From assembly GCF_958979055.1 (NCBI RefSeq), contig NC_084886.1, positions 50,303,654 through 50,367,653 of the forward strand: a stretch of 64,000 nt of DNA, given 5' to 3'. Shown in pieces: positions 1 through 10,215 of the stretch. Within the stretch, counting starts at the first letter, position 1. Each line of letters begins with the position of its first letter. The position numbers and the translations under genes are program-made. The stretch is from Alnus glutinosa (Eukaryota > Streptophyta > Magnoliopsida > Fagales > Betulaceae). Below the pieces are notes generated by a model. That model searched no databases. It saw only the letters and a list, made by a program, of their open reading frames with translations, and was not told the DNA's origin.

Positions 1-458
1 CCGGGAGGATCGACGTTCACGTAGAGTTCCCCGCATGTGATTTCTCTGCGTTCAAGAGCTTGGCGAGCAGTTACTTGGGGGTCAAAGATCACAAGCTGTT
101 CCCTCAAGTGGAGGAGATATTTCACACCGGGGCGAGTCTGAGCCACGCCGAGATCGGCGAGATCATGATCTCGAACCGGGGTTCGCCGAGTCGGGCCCTG
201 AAATCGGTCATCTCGGCTCTGCAAACCAACGCTGATGCGAGGGCAGTGAGCAAAGCAGGGCCGAGATTGAGTGGGAACGGGTCGGGTCGGACCGCGGACG
301 AGACGAGTGAACCCGCGAGCGTGTTTTGCCGGGAGAGTGTTCACACGGTGAGGGAATTTCGGAAATTGTACGGGCTTTTGAAGATGGGGAGTAGAAGGAA
401 AGACGACTCGGTGGATTTGAGTTCGGCAGAGAAGGAAGGCTCACGACACGACGTTTAA
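1..458 (+). CDS. AAA-ATPase, BCS1-like (At2g46620 type), 3' part only
   Basis: The open frame enters at base 3 and runs to a stop at 456-458, giving about 151 C-terminal residues; the 5' part lies outside the window. The peptide opens with GRIDVHVEFPACDFSAFKSL, matching the sensor-2/lid end of plant AAA-ATPases related to mitochondrial BCS1, close to the At2g46620 subgroup as I recall it. It continues with LGVKDHKLFPQVEEIF and a stretch around AEIGEIMISNRGSPSRAL, the usual C-terminal helices of this group. The tail after about residue 95 is polar and low in conservation. Walker A and B motifs would be upstream and cannot be checked. Family placement is by recognition; the substrate and cellular site of this protein are unknown. 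No intron is visible in the part seen, which fits the mostly intronless genes of this family. Confidence 0.85.
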   Translation, partial: GRIDVHVEFPACDFSAFKSLASSYLGVKDHKLFPQVEEIFHTGASLSHAEIGEIMISNRGSPSRALKSVISALQTNADARAVSKAGPRLSGNGSGRTADETSEPASVFCRESVHTVREFRKLYGLLKMGSRRKDDSVDLSSAEKEGSRHDV

Positions 459-1520
459 TCCCACCTTTTCTCCTTTGTACGACTGACGTTTAAGCCCCAC
501 TTTTTTTTTTTTTGAAGATGTTTAAGCCCCACTTATGTGAAAGCCTGAAAGGGATTACCTTCATGATGATGACGATGTAAAATTTAAAGGAATTTTTTTT
601 TTTTTTTTATGAATAGATGTAAAATTTGAAGTCACATCACAATGTCCTAGGTTTTTAATTGTATACAATTAGTTCAAAAGTGTACCAAGGTATGCTTTGC
701 GATACAATTTGTTTATTATTGAAACCCTTGTACCTCCCAATTGCCCAAAATATTTCTAACCAAAAGCTTTGGATTTTTTTTAATAAAAAAAAAACGTTTA
801 TTTGACTGCAAAATTATGATAAAAATAAAAACATTTTGTACATAATTTAGCAAAATTTGTTAATTCAGATGAGAATCCCTTAAAATTAAAATGTTTGAAT
901 TTTATTAAAATTTGAACAGTCTAAGAGTAAGGATCCAATCCGGCTAATTCTAGCCTCATCATTTTGAGCATTTTCATATGCTCTCCTTCCTTTTTGGGAC
1001 TAATGCAGATTAGTGACTTCAAATCCTCAAGTTTTATTTTCATTCCCACTTCAATTTTATTTGCTCCATAAAAAGTAAATTAGACTGCAAGGCTTTTGCT
1101 TTATTATTACATTATAGTTTATTCCCTAAGCATAAGCAGTAATGGTTCTAGCTCGACTAGCCTAAGCTAGATTAAATACAATTATTGATCAATTATAGTC
1201 TTTATATTTGGCTGCTTAAATCCTGCTAACTAGTGCATTAATGTGAACCTGATTGAACTGATTTATTGTGACAACCATCTTATTTCTAAACTAGATTTAA
1301 TACCATTATAAATGAGTTATATTCTTTATGTTGGGTGACTTTTTTTTTTTTTTTTGGAAAGGATTATGTTGGGTGACTTAAATCTTCTAGAATTATAGTA
1401 GAATTTCTTAAATCCCAACAATTGACTTTCAATTAAATAGTTAATTTATTTTTCACACAACATTTTTACTAACGCAATATTTATCATTTTAGTACTTACC
1501 ATATTTTACAACATTTTGAA
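459..1520. other. AT-rich spacer, no gene seen
   Basis: This stretch contains the likely 3' UTR of the AAA-ATPase gene, several homopolymer runs of T, and no convincing coding frame. I see no repeat pair or structured element here. Confidence 0.6.
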
Positions 1521-1530
1521 AATTATGAGG

Positions 1531-1786
1531 TTTTTTTTTTTTTTTTGAAGGAATTTTGTAATTTTATTAAAATGCTGACGAAAATAGCTCAGAACTTACA
1601 AGTCCCGACAGGCATGTCGGGTGAGACTCAAACCACACTTTGATTTGCTCAGAAGAAACAACAAACTTTGCAAGAGTGTGTGCCACTATATTATCTTTAC
1701 GCCTGATATGACTTAAAATCCCATAATCGAAACCCTTTGAGAATATTTCTAGCATCCATAATAAGACATTCATGCTTTGCCTTCCG
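1531..1786 (-). mobile_element. 5'-truncated LINE 3' end with RNase H-like remnant and target duplication
   Basis: Read on the minus strand, 1773-1567 encodes a peptide with IRRKDNIVAHTLAKFV, the end of the RNase H-like domain found at the C terminus of plant LINE polyproteins. Downstream on that strand is an A-rich 3' tail (T run at 1531-1546 on the plus strand). The insert is bracketed by near-identical copies of AATTATGAGGT (1521-1531) and AATTATGAAGGT (1787-1798), as expected of target-primed insertion. Only about 250 bp remain, so it is dead on arrival. Confidence 0.75.
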
Positions 1787-2050
1787 AATTATGAAGGTTG
1801 ATTTAACAAAATTTCAACTATTAATATAAAATAAATGAAATGAAAAAAAATAAAAAAATTATAGATCATGAAATGGAAATGGAGACGATTGGCGGATCCG
1901 AACAAGGATCCCGATCCGTTCGGGTTTGGGTTGGTCAACCCAACTCCAATTTAAAGACCTTCAACCGCAGGTCGGGCCTACATATCAAAACATCAAGTCG
2001 GGCCTTGCCCAGCCTTGTGAAATTTCTCATTTTGATTCTCCACCTGTTAT

Positions 2051-2067
2051 CACGTGCATCTCACGTG
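2051..2067. promoter_or_regulatory. Double G-box upstream of VPS26
   Basis: Two palindromic CACGTG hexamers lie at 2051-2056 and 2062-2067, 11 bp apart start to start, about one helical turn. They sit roughly 190 bp before the first splice donor of the VPS26 gene (2254/2255), so in or just upstream of its 5' UTR. G-boxes bind bZIP and bHLH factors in plants; which factor acts here is not known. Confidence 0.55.
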
Positions 2068-2885
2068 AGGACGACCTTGGTTGCCTAATGGGCGTTGAGG
2101 GAGTAGTCCTCGAAGTGTTTCTTCGTCCCCATTTCCTGAACTGTCAAATTCACATCGATCAACGGTTTCGATCTTTCTCCATACGGCCCAAATTCCCAAT
2201 TCCGGTGTCTAGGTTCGCTCCCCAACCTAATTTATTCGTATCCAAACTCTTAAGGTACGTAACTGATTAACCTCAATCTCCAAAGCTGAATCTGATTTAT
2301 TATTCGAATGATCCTTAATTCATTTCGTTTTTGGGCTTTAATTTAGTCCGAATTTGTTTTTTCCCCTCCGTATTTGCATGATCGATTGGGCATCTAGTTC
2401 AAGGTGTACTTAGAGACGCAACGAATGTGATTCAGAGCTTGTTATGTTAATGTGTTGGGAAGGGTTTGAAGAATCTCTGCTTGGTATTGTGGAATTTTTC
2501 ATTGAATATGCAGGAAAATTTGGGAATTGGTATGTCAACGCATTCACAGACAAGCACACACATACACAGATTTTATAAATCTAGGATCTGGGCTTGGGTG
2601 TTTCGGCGTAATTTGAGCTTGGATTCTCTAATTTAGTTCTGAGATTACAACATATATGCTTTGTGCATAGAACATAGAGTTGGACACGCATTGTCTGTTG
2701 TCGTTCGTTTAGGGTTTCTATTTTGGCTGTAAAAGGCATGGGTTTTTGAGGAACTTTAACTTGGTATTTGGTGATTGTGCAAGTTTAGCTTTAGTAGTTT
2801 CTGTGCTTTTCAGCTTAAAATCAACACTGAATTTTGCAGGTGCGTAGAGTAAGGCTTTAGGATTTGGGATTTGATTGTGATAAGC

Positions 2886-5800
2886 ATGGTAAGTTTGCAT
2901 GGCCAGCTTAACGTAGATCCAATATATACTGATTCAATGTCGCCCTTATCTCATTTTTTATTTAAAAAAAGTGTTTTTACAATTTTCTTTGTCCTAGAAT
3001 TACTTAATTGGAGCTTTCAAGCCATCCTGCAACATTTCAATCACATTCTCGGATGGAAAAACTCGAAAGCAGGTATTATTGATTTTCATTGTGTACAGTA
3101 TTTCATTTTTAGTACCAACTTGTTTGACTTCATTTAAAGACGTGACAAAAGTTGGCTAAAAAAGGGCAGTTTCTTGATGTTTCCAATAAGTCACTGTATT
3201 GAACAATTGGTTTATTCTCGGTGTTGATTTAAGGCATGACATGACATGTATATGAAATTGGTAATGATGATACATGGAGTGTTTGCAATTCTCATTTTTT
3301 TTGGGGTTTGGAGAATTTAACAATAGTATCTATGATGTAAATTTTAAAGATATTGCTTTTCAGTCTATGGAATGATTTATGTATCAAATGAGCTTACATT
3401 CTCTGCAACCGCGTGGGAGTTTTACATAGGAAAATATTGGCTAATGACTGCTGAATTGGTGCCTAAAACACTTATTTTTTTTCCTTGGCCATTTCTTTGT
3501 TTTTCTTTTGGCAGGGGGGACTTTAATGTCCATGTGAATACAAACTATCATCCGCAATTTAATTTCTGCTGAAATTGAATTTGATAAAAAATGTTTTGGT
3601 TATGGTCTTACAATGTTCTATTTGGCTGTTCTCTATGTGCTTACTTAGGTCCCTATAAAGAAGGAAAATGGGCACACAGTCATGGTTCCTCTTTTCCAAA
3701 GTCAAGAAAACATAGTTGGGAAGGTATTTGATCGATAGGATATTTTCTTGGAAAATATTTTCTTTTCTAAATTTCTGGTTGATGCAGTTATAGCTGATCT
3801 TATGGGCTTATTTTCAGATTTCGATAGAGCCAATTCAAGGGAAGAAGGTTGATCACAATGGAGTGAAAGTTGAGCTTCTTGGTCAGATAGGTGTGTTTTT
3901 GCTGCAAAGTTTCGATGTGGTACATCATCAATGATTTGTGAATGGATAGGTTTTGTGAGAGAATCATAAGATACCATTTTCCTTTTTGATCCTGGTATTT
4001 ATGGAATTCTTGCTTTTAAGAAATATTTGAAAATTTAAAAGTACAATGGCCAAAGGATTTTTAATTGGCAAGTGCACTATGCTATAATCTTTAAATAACA
4101 CCTTTTTTTTTTCTTTCTTTCTTTTTTTCTTCTTTTTTTTAAGAATTTGGACTAGACCTGTTTACGATCTAGATATTCACTAAACCACTAAGATTTTGAA
4201 CAAGTATGATATGTCCTATTTCTCTAGTTGAGTTGTGCAGTGTCTGTTTAGGTACCTAATGACAATATGCAGCAGGCCTGCAACACAGAATAATAGCATA
4301 TATGTCATCTTATGTTATTGCTTTTGACATTTTATCTTCTAGGTGGTTCTACTTATGTATTCCTTGGTACTATTCTGTGAGATTAAGTCTGATAGGAGAT
4401 GGTCCTAACTTCCGAGTACTTGAAAATAATGTGTGGGAAAAAAATAAGAATTGTACTTATCAAAAAAAAAAGAAAAAGAAAAAAAAATTGTAAATACTCT
4501 GATTGTGCTTCTATTGCATTTACACTTAGCTTCCTACAAGGAATTCCTCTCTATGATAGCGATCGTCCATGCTTGGTTTAACTTCAAAAGATTCTGGTCA
4601 TGGGCAGTGAAGGAACCACCTACTTCGCTAACTTATTCACACTTTGGTCTTGTTGTTCTTCTGTTTCCCTTTATATATATCTTGCTCCTTAGTTGCTGTT
4701 AGAACTTTATAGGACTAGTTTTCTTTCTTATTTTTATATGTATCTCCAATGAAATTTCATTTGCTTGCAGAGATGTACTTTGATAGAGGCAACTTCTATG
4801 ACTTTACTTCCCTTGGTGAGTATACTTTGGCTTTCTTGTCCATAGTTTTGATTATAAGCTGTCAATATTGCTTTCTAATTAATCCCCCCCCCCCCCCCCC
4901 CCCCCTCCCCCCTCCAAAAAAAAAAAAAAACACACACACACAAAAGACTTTCTTTTCTTGCAATCTGTTTTGTGCCTTTAATTGTGTCATTCTAAGATTT
5001 AAAAATGTTTAGGCATATCAATTGGAATTGATTTTAATTTTTACTGCTCTTGTTTCTAGTTCGTGAGCTGGATGTTCCTGGAGATATATATGAGAAGAAA
5101 ACATATCCATTTGAATTTTCTACAGTTGAAATGCCATACGAGACATACAATGGTGTGAATGTGAGGCTTAGGTAAGCTGTTTATCATATTGTAGGCTTTC
5201 ATTGCTGGCCAGTGTATTCTTACCTTCTGTTACTATCTCTTTTGTGGTTGTGGCTTTTACAATTGACCTCTTGTTGCTATAAAGACGATCCAAGTACTTG
5301 GAGATGTTGAGTAAGATATTAATTGTTCATGAATCGTCTATATTTTGGTCCTAAATGTAGTTACCTGCTTTATGATTACATTTTAAACCGTGAATAATGT
5401 TAGGTTAGGAACAGACCCCTCCCCCCACCCCTTATTTAAGAGATAATCAAATACAGCAGGGTCCCTTTAATCATGTGTTTAACTGTTTATTAAATGATAT
5501 GAATGATACTTTTTAGTGTAGGTTTCATGTGATTAAACATTTTTAAACCTGTTTTCTTTTCATGTTCCTGCAATTGAAGTCTAATATATCTTAGCACATC
5601 AATATGATGCAGAATTCAGCTGATTCTTAACTATTTCAGCACTCTTACCAGCCTTTTTGTGTATCGCTGCTTGCTTCTGGAATTTCCTGAAATTTAACAT
5701 ATTAGTGTCTTTAAATGTTTGCTGCATAAGGAGAGAATACCCATGTAAACCCTTATTTGATAATTAGTAATGGTGATAACTAGTTTCAGTGTCTAATGGT

Positions 5801-7973
5801 AATCATATGATGTTAACATTGAGAACTTTGTGATATTTTTTCGGGGATCACTGCCTGCTCTTGAATTCTATGGTGTCTTTAATTGTTTCATTTCTGAAGG
5901 ACAAACAATTGTGCTTATCATTTCAGTACCTTTGGCCATCTCAAATTTAATTACCTTTTTGGTAATCCTTTGCTAATCTATCATTTGATCATAATGAAAG
6001 GATATGATTAAGTGCATACTGGTTTACTAAATCGACTAACGCATATTGCTTTGTAACTATTATGGCGATAGTCGAATGGGAACATGATGTTAGCATTGAC
6101 AACTTATGATATTCAGGAATCTCTTCTTTCCAGGTATGTCCTGAAAGTCACAATCAGTCGTGGTTATGCTGGTAGCATAGTGGAATACCAAGATTTTATG
6201 GTACTCTTCTCTCTCTCTCTCTCCCCTTTTCTTTGTGTATCAGTAATTGGTGATTAGTTTGCATTTTTGGAGATTTTAAATTTGGTATTTGTATTCTGCA
6301 AAAAGCGCTACCTGAAGTTCTACATAGCTGTTATATAGCGTCTTAGTTTTTGTATCTAATTTTAATTTAGGGAGTAATGTTCTTGAAAGAGGAACCTCTT
6401 ATAATTTCCTTTTTTTTTTTGAAAAATATATGTAATAATTTCCTAGCTGATGGTGATAACGTAATTTAGAAAGTAATGTTCCACGTTGTCTTTTTTTGGT
6501 CATGCGTCAGTTGCTTTCAACTATAGTTGTGTACAATGTTTGCTATTCACGTTTTATTAGTTCCAGTGTACTGTTTATATTTAGTTTTACATTTGTGGAT
6601 ACACAAGTTGTACCTTGTATTTTTTCCAGTAGTTTTCCTTTAAAACTTTTCACTAATGTCACAAAATTATTTTATCCAGTGCTAGTTATATTCACTACTG
6701 TAGCATTCCATTTTCTTGTTTATATTGATGTCTTTTCTATGCATCAGGTTCGCAACTATTCCCCACTACCATCAATCAACAATAGCATCAAGGTGAGTTC
6801 AGTAATATATGATTTGTTTGGGAACCTTTTGTGTCTTTGCTGCTGCCTCAACTTACCTTTATTAACAAATTGGGTACTTAAAATACTTACTGATAGAGTG
6901 AAGACTCTTGCTTTCAATTACCCATTTGTTTGGATATGATTTTGGGGTTATGTTCATTTGTCTACTGCACTGTGTTTAACTGATGTCACTGGGAATTCTC
7001 ATAATTTTCATGGTTTATGCAGATGGAAGTTGGAATTGAAGATTGCCTACACATTGAGTTTGAGTATAACAAAAGCAAGTATGTCGAACATGTGCTATAA
7101 TTGGGATTTTTCAGTTGAAATTTAAGATTGCCTGACCCTGACTGTATTTAGATCTGGGTAAACCTGGGTGTATAGGGTGGTTTCAGTTGTACATTGTTGC
7201 CAGTTTAGTCATTAAATAATAGCCTTATGGTCTAACTATTCAGGAGTACAGAGGAACCTTAAATTGTTTTGTGTTGCATAAGTTGGAAGGGAGCATGTTT
7301 GTCATTGCTCATTGGTGTTTAAAAATATACAGGTATCATCTGAAAGATGTTATTATCGGCAAGATATATTTTCTTCTTGTAAGAATCAAGTTAAAGAATA
7401 TGGATCTGGAGATCAGGCGACGAGAATCAACAGGATCAGGGGCCAATACCCATGTTGAGACAGAGACGCTTGCTAAATTTGAGTTGATGGATGGTGCTCC
7501 AGTTAGAGGTATGCTCAAAATTCTTCTGTTTATCCTCATATTCCAGCCAATTTAAAACCGACAATGTGACGGGAGATAGGTACACCAAGAAAGAGAACAA
7601 CCATGCCTATATTTACAGAAAACAGACTAGGTTTTTTATGACAAACATAAAATTTGTCCGAATCTGTTTAGTTTATTGGAATTATCAGGTCAAAGGTAAC
7701 TAAATTTCTTACTAAACAATTAATTAGTTTATGCTTTTACAAATGACAGTTATTTACTGCGGTGGCTTATGATCTTGTGCTTATTTTACAGGTGAATCAA
7801 TCCCAATCAGACTCTTCCTTAGCCCTTATGAACTGACACCCACATATCGAAACATCAATAACAAATTCAGTGTGAAGTATTATTTGAATCTTGTTCTAGT
7901 TGATGAAGAGGACCGACGGTACTTTAAGCAGCAGGAAATCACCATATACAGGCTTCAGGAGGAAACTTCCTGA
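2886..7973 (+). CDS. VPS26: Vacuolar protein sorting-associated protein 26 (retromer subunit)
   Basis: VPS26 is the arrestin-fold subunit of the retromer cargo-recognition core with VPS35 and VPS29, acting on endosomal or prevacuolar membranes to recycle sorting receptors. Coding segments: 2886-2888, 2998-3072, 3649-3723, 3818-3890, 4771-4815, 5060-5171, 6134-6200, 6748-6792, 7023-7078, 7333-7508 and 7792-7973. All junctions are GT-AG and all phases agree, giving 302 residues, the length I recall for Arabidopsis VPS26. Recognisable blocks are [71 protein letters not shown] and the end [19 protein letters not shown] 5' UTR exon ends at 2254; a second short exon (2840-2888) ends exactly at the ATG, so every codon after the first lies beyond an intron. 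The 3' UTR probably runs to about 8280. By synteny it is nearest VPS26B. Confidence 0.96.
4884..4942. repeat. Compound C-, A- and CA-repeat in a VPS26 intron
   Basis: A run of about 20 C, then broken C/T, then an A run, then CA repeats, lies inside the intron between 4816 and 5059. Such tracts are length-variable and assembly-prone; no function is implied. Confidence 0.9.
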
Positions 7974-8359
7974 TTACTTATCTCACATGGTATCAGCATT
8001 GGATCCCAGTTGAAATGGGAAAAAGAAGATCAATTGCCTCTCGAAGCCTTGTAAAGCTTTCTTTGTTTTCATTTCTATAGTCAGAGAAACTTGTTTCTAT
8101 AAAGGGCTAGGATTGGCACTCTTGTTGAGTGGGAGCTTTCATACGATGTTTATGTACATGGACCATGCTGGGGCGGTGAAGATCTGTGGTCCCTGTTAAT
8201 TAAGACACCGTAAATTAACGATCATCTGAAATCCGCCATTGTGACTTGTTATTGCAGTAAAGTTCTCTGTTTTGTTTTGAACTATTTAGCATCGTCTTCC
8301 TTCTCTCTCTCTCTCTCTTTTCTTTTTTCTTTTTTCTTTTTTTTTTTTAAAGTGACTAA

Positions 8360-9450
8360 TTTTTTTTTTTTTTTTCGATGAATAAGTAGAACTTTTATTG
8401 ACAAAAGAATCAACTATACAAACGAGTCTTACAAGACAAATCAAACCACATTACAATCATAGAACAACTCTGAAAACTCAACTAGGAAAAAAAACACAAA
8501 CCAGCAAACCTAAACTAGAATGTTAACATCAATATTTCAGTTTAAGCAAAGCTGAACATTCTCAAAATTCTTCTTAAACTTTCCTTTTCTAGAGACCCGA
8601 AACCAGACCTCCCAGAAAATGAGTTTCAAAATTTGTTCCTCAATTCTAGGTTGGCCACCAAACCTGATATTATTTCTATCCCTCCAGATGCCATACACAG
8701 TAGCACTTAGAACCAATTGGCAGAGCGCTCCCAACAAGGACTTAGTTTTCCACCGATTGCAACCCCCCTCAAGCAAATCAGACAAGTCAATAGGAGGATC
8801 CAAGATATTACATCGTTGCATACAAGTCTTCCATATCTGAGAACAAAATCCACATCCAAAGAACAAATGATCCTAGCTTTTAGTTCTATTACGACAAAAA
8901 AATACATGTTGTATCACCCTTAAACCTCCAAGACAGTAACATATCTCCAGTAGTGAATCGGTTATGAATAGCTAACCATAAGATGAATGCTTGTTTCGGG
9001 ATGGCATGGGAGTGCCAAACCAAAGGCCACCAGCTAACAGATTCCCTCTTCCTCCGAAGATGGTTCCAAGTATCAGCATTCACAAAAACTCCAGAACGTG
9101 CAGCAGCCCATATAGGCTTGTCAGCTATACCAAGCTTCACTACAAGAAGCTTGCTCTGAATTTCTACAAGATCTTTAGAACGAGCTGGCCTCCAACACCA
9201 AACACCATCCTTAAGAACGGAATTCAGCTTGGCTTCCAATTTGCGACTAGAATCGTACACAATTCTGAACCCAAATCTTTCAACCAAGGCACCAGAAAGG
9301 ACGCCAATTATCCATCCACATATGTATATGACCTCCATCTCCAACCTCAAACCGAAGGAAATTTCTAGCAATACCACGAAACTTTAGGATTTTCCACCAA
9401 CACCTTGAGCTATTCTGAGGGATATACTAACACTCCAAAAGCTTTTCCCT
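8360..9450 (-). mobile_element. 5'-truncated LINE with zinc-binding RT C-terminal domain
   Basis: On the minus strand a long degraded frame reads SSRCWWKILKFRGIARNF, then a stretch around WRPARSKDLVEI, then WWPLVWHSHAIPKQAFILWL and, after a disruption near 8880, FGCGFCSQIW and VYGIWRDRNNIRFGG. This order is the zf-RVT region and C terminus of plant LINE ORF2. The poly(A) tail is the T run at 8360-8375. Frames are broken by a shift near 9415 and a stop near 8889. The reverse transcriptase core is missing. I could not find a clean target duplication; the 5' limit near 9450 is approximate. Confidence 0.8.
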
Positions 9451-9490
9451 CTCAACAATTATTATTGTTTTTACTCGTGATTGTCCTCTT

Positions 9491-9773
9491 CTTTCTGCTT
9501 TGTTAATTTGTTTGGGATGTGGTGAAAGACCCATCTGGCCAATATTGGCTTTTACTTTTAACTATTCATTTGACAATGTTGTTTTTGCTTTGTTATGTTG
9601 TTTGGGATGTCGTGAAAGACCCATCTGGCCGATACTGGCTATTACTTTTTACTATTCATTTAGATTTGTTGGTGAGTTGGGAAGGTCAGGTAGAGCGTGG
9701 TAAATATTATGCTAGTATCAAGATTGGCTCCATTGTGTTTAATGTGGTGCCTTTAGAGAAGACAACATGTTAG
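9491..9773 (+). pseudogene. Possible neprosin-domain remnant with a 90-bp tandem duplication
   Basis: Two direct copies of a 90-bp unit (core TTTGGGATGT at 9511 and 9601) encode, in one frame, WDVVKDPSGQYWLLL and WDVVKDPSGRYWLLLF. The second copy continues with VSWEGQVERGKYYASIKIGS. The pattern KDP-x-GxxWLL followed by W-G-x-V and a TQMGS-like segment recalls the C-terminal part of plant neprosin (DUF239) proteins. The match is partial, there is no upstream domain, and a stop follows at 9771. It could instead be chance resemblance in repetitive DNA. The unit length is a multiple of three, so the frame survives duplication. Confidence 0.35.
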
Positions 9774-9779
9774 GAGCTT

Positions 9780-10080
9780 TAAAGATATAGAGAGTTCAGT
9801 GATAAGAGCTGCGAATAATTATGTTCAAGACTTTATATACTTGAATATCTGCATATCTAGTTTTGCGAATTTTTTGAACTGTTCTTCTTTTTCTCGTACA
9901 TATTAGGATTACATCGCAATACGCTTTTTAATGCTATTAAATTACTACTTTTTACCATTCAAAAGGATGTAGGAAATCATCTGCACTTTATTATTGATTG
10001 TCTTGGTGATGCTATTTGTATCACCACCAATTTTCTTCATAACATCTCAACATCTACTGCTCAAGAAAAATGAAAATCAG
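9780..10080. other. Spacer, no gene seen
   Basis: AT-rich sequence between the tandem-duplicated segment and the 3' UTR of the rhodanese gene. I see no coding frame or structured repeat here. Confidence 0.5.
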
Positions 10081-10215
10081 CCTTAGCCTTACTAGCTTAA
10101 AAGGTGTTCTGCAAATTTACAGGAAGCCAACAAGAGGTTTGATACACGAGGAGAGTTCATTGACAGTCTCGTTTGGGACAAAACTTGAGCAACTCTGGAA
10201 GCACCATCTGATTCT

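Noticed and set aside
208..444. Minus-strand frame opposite the AAA-ATPase end
   Set aside because: It is a composition shadow of the plus-strand coding sequence; the residues are Ser/Pro/Arg-rich with no domain.
4884..4942. Possible regulatory C-rich element
   Set aside because: It is a simple compound microsatellite in an intron.
6496..6939. 147-residue plus-strand frame
   Set aside because: It spans a VPS26 intron and one exon in the wrong extent; only 6748-6792 is coding there.
8360..9450. Target-site duplication of the 8.4-kb LINE
   Set aside because: Candidates around AAAGTGACTAAT and near 9450-9490 do not match well enough to call.
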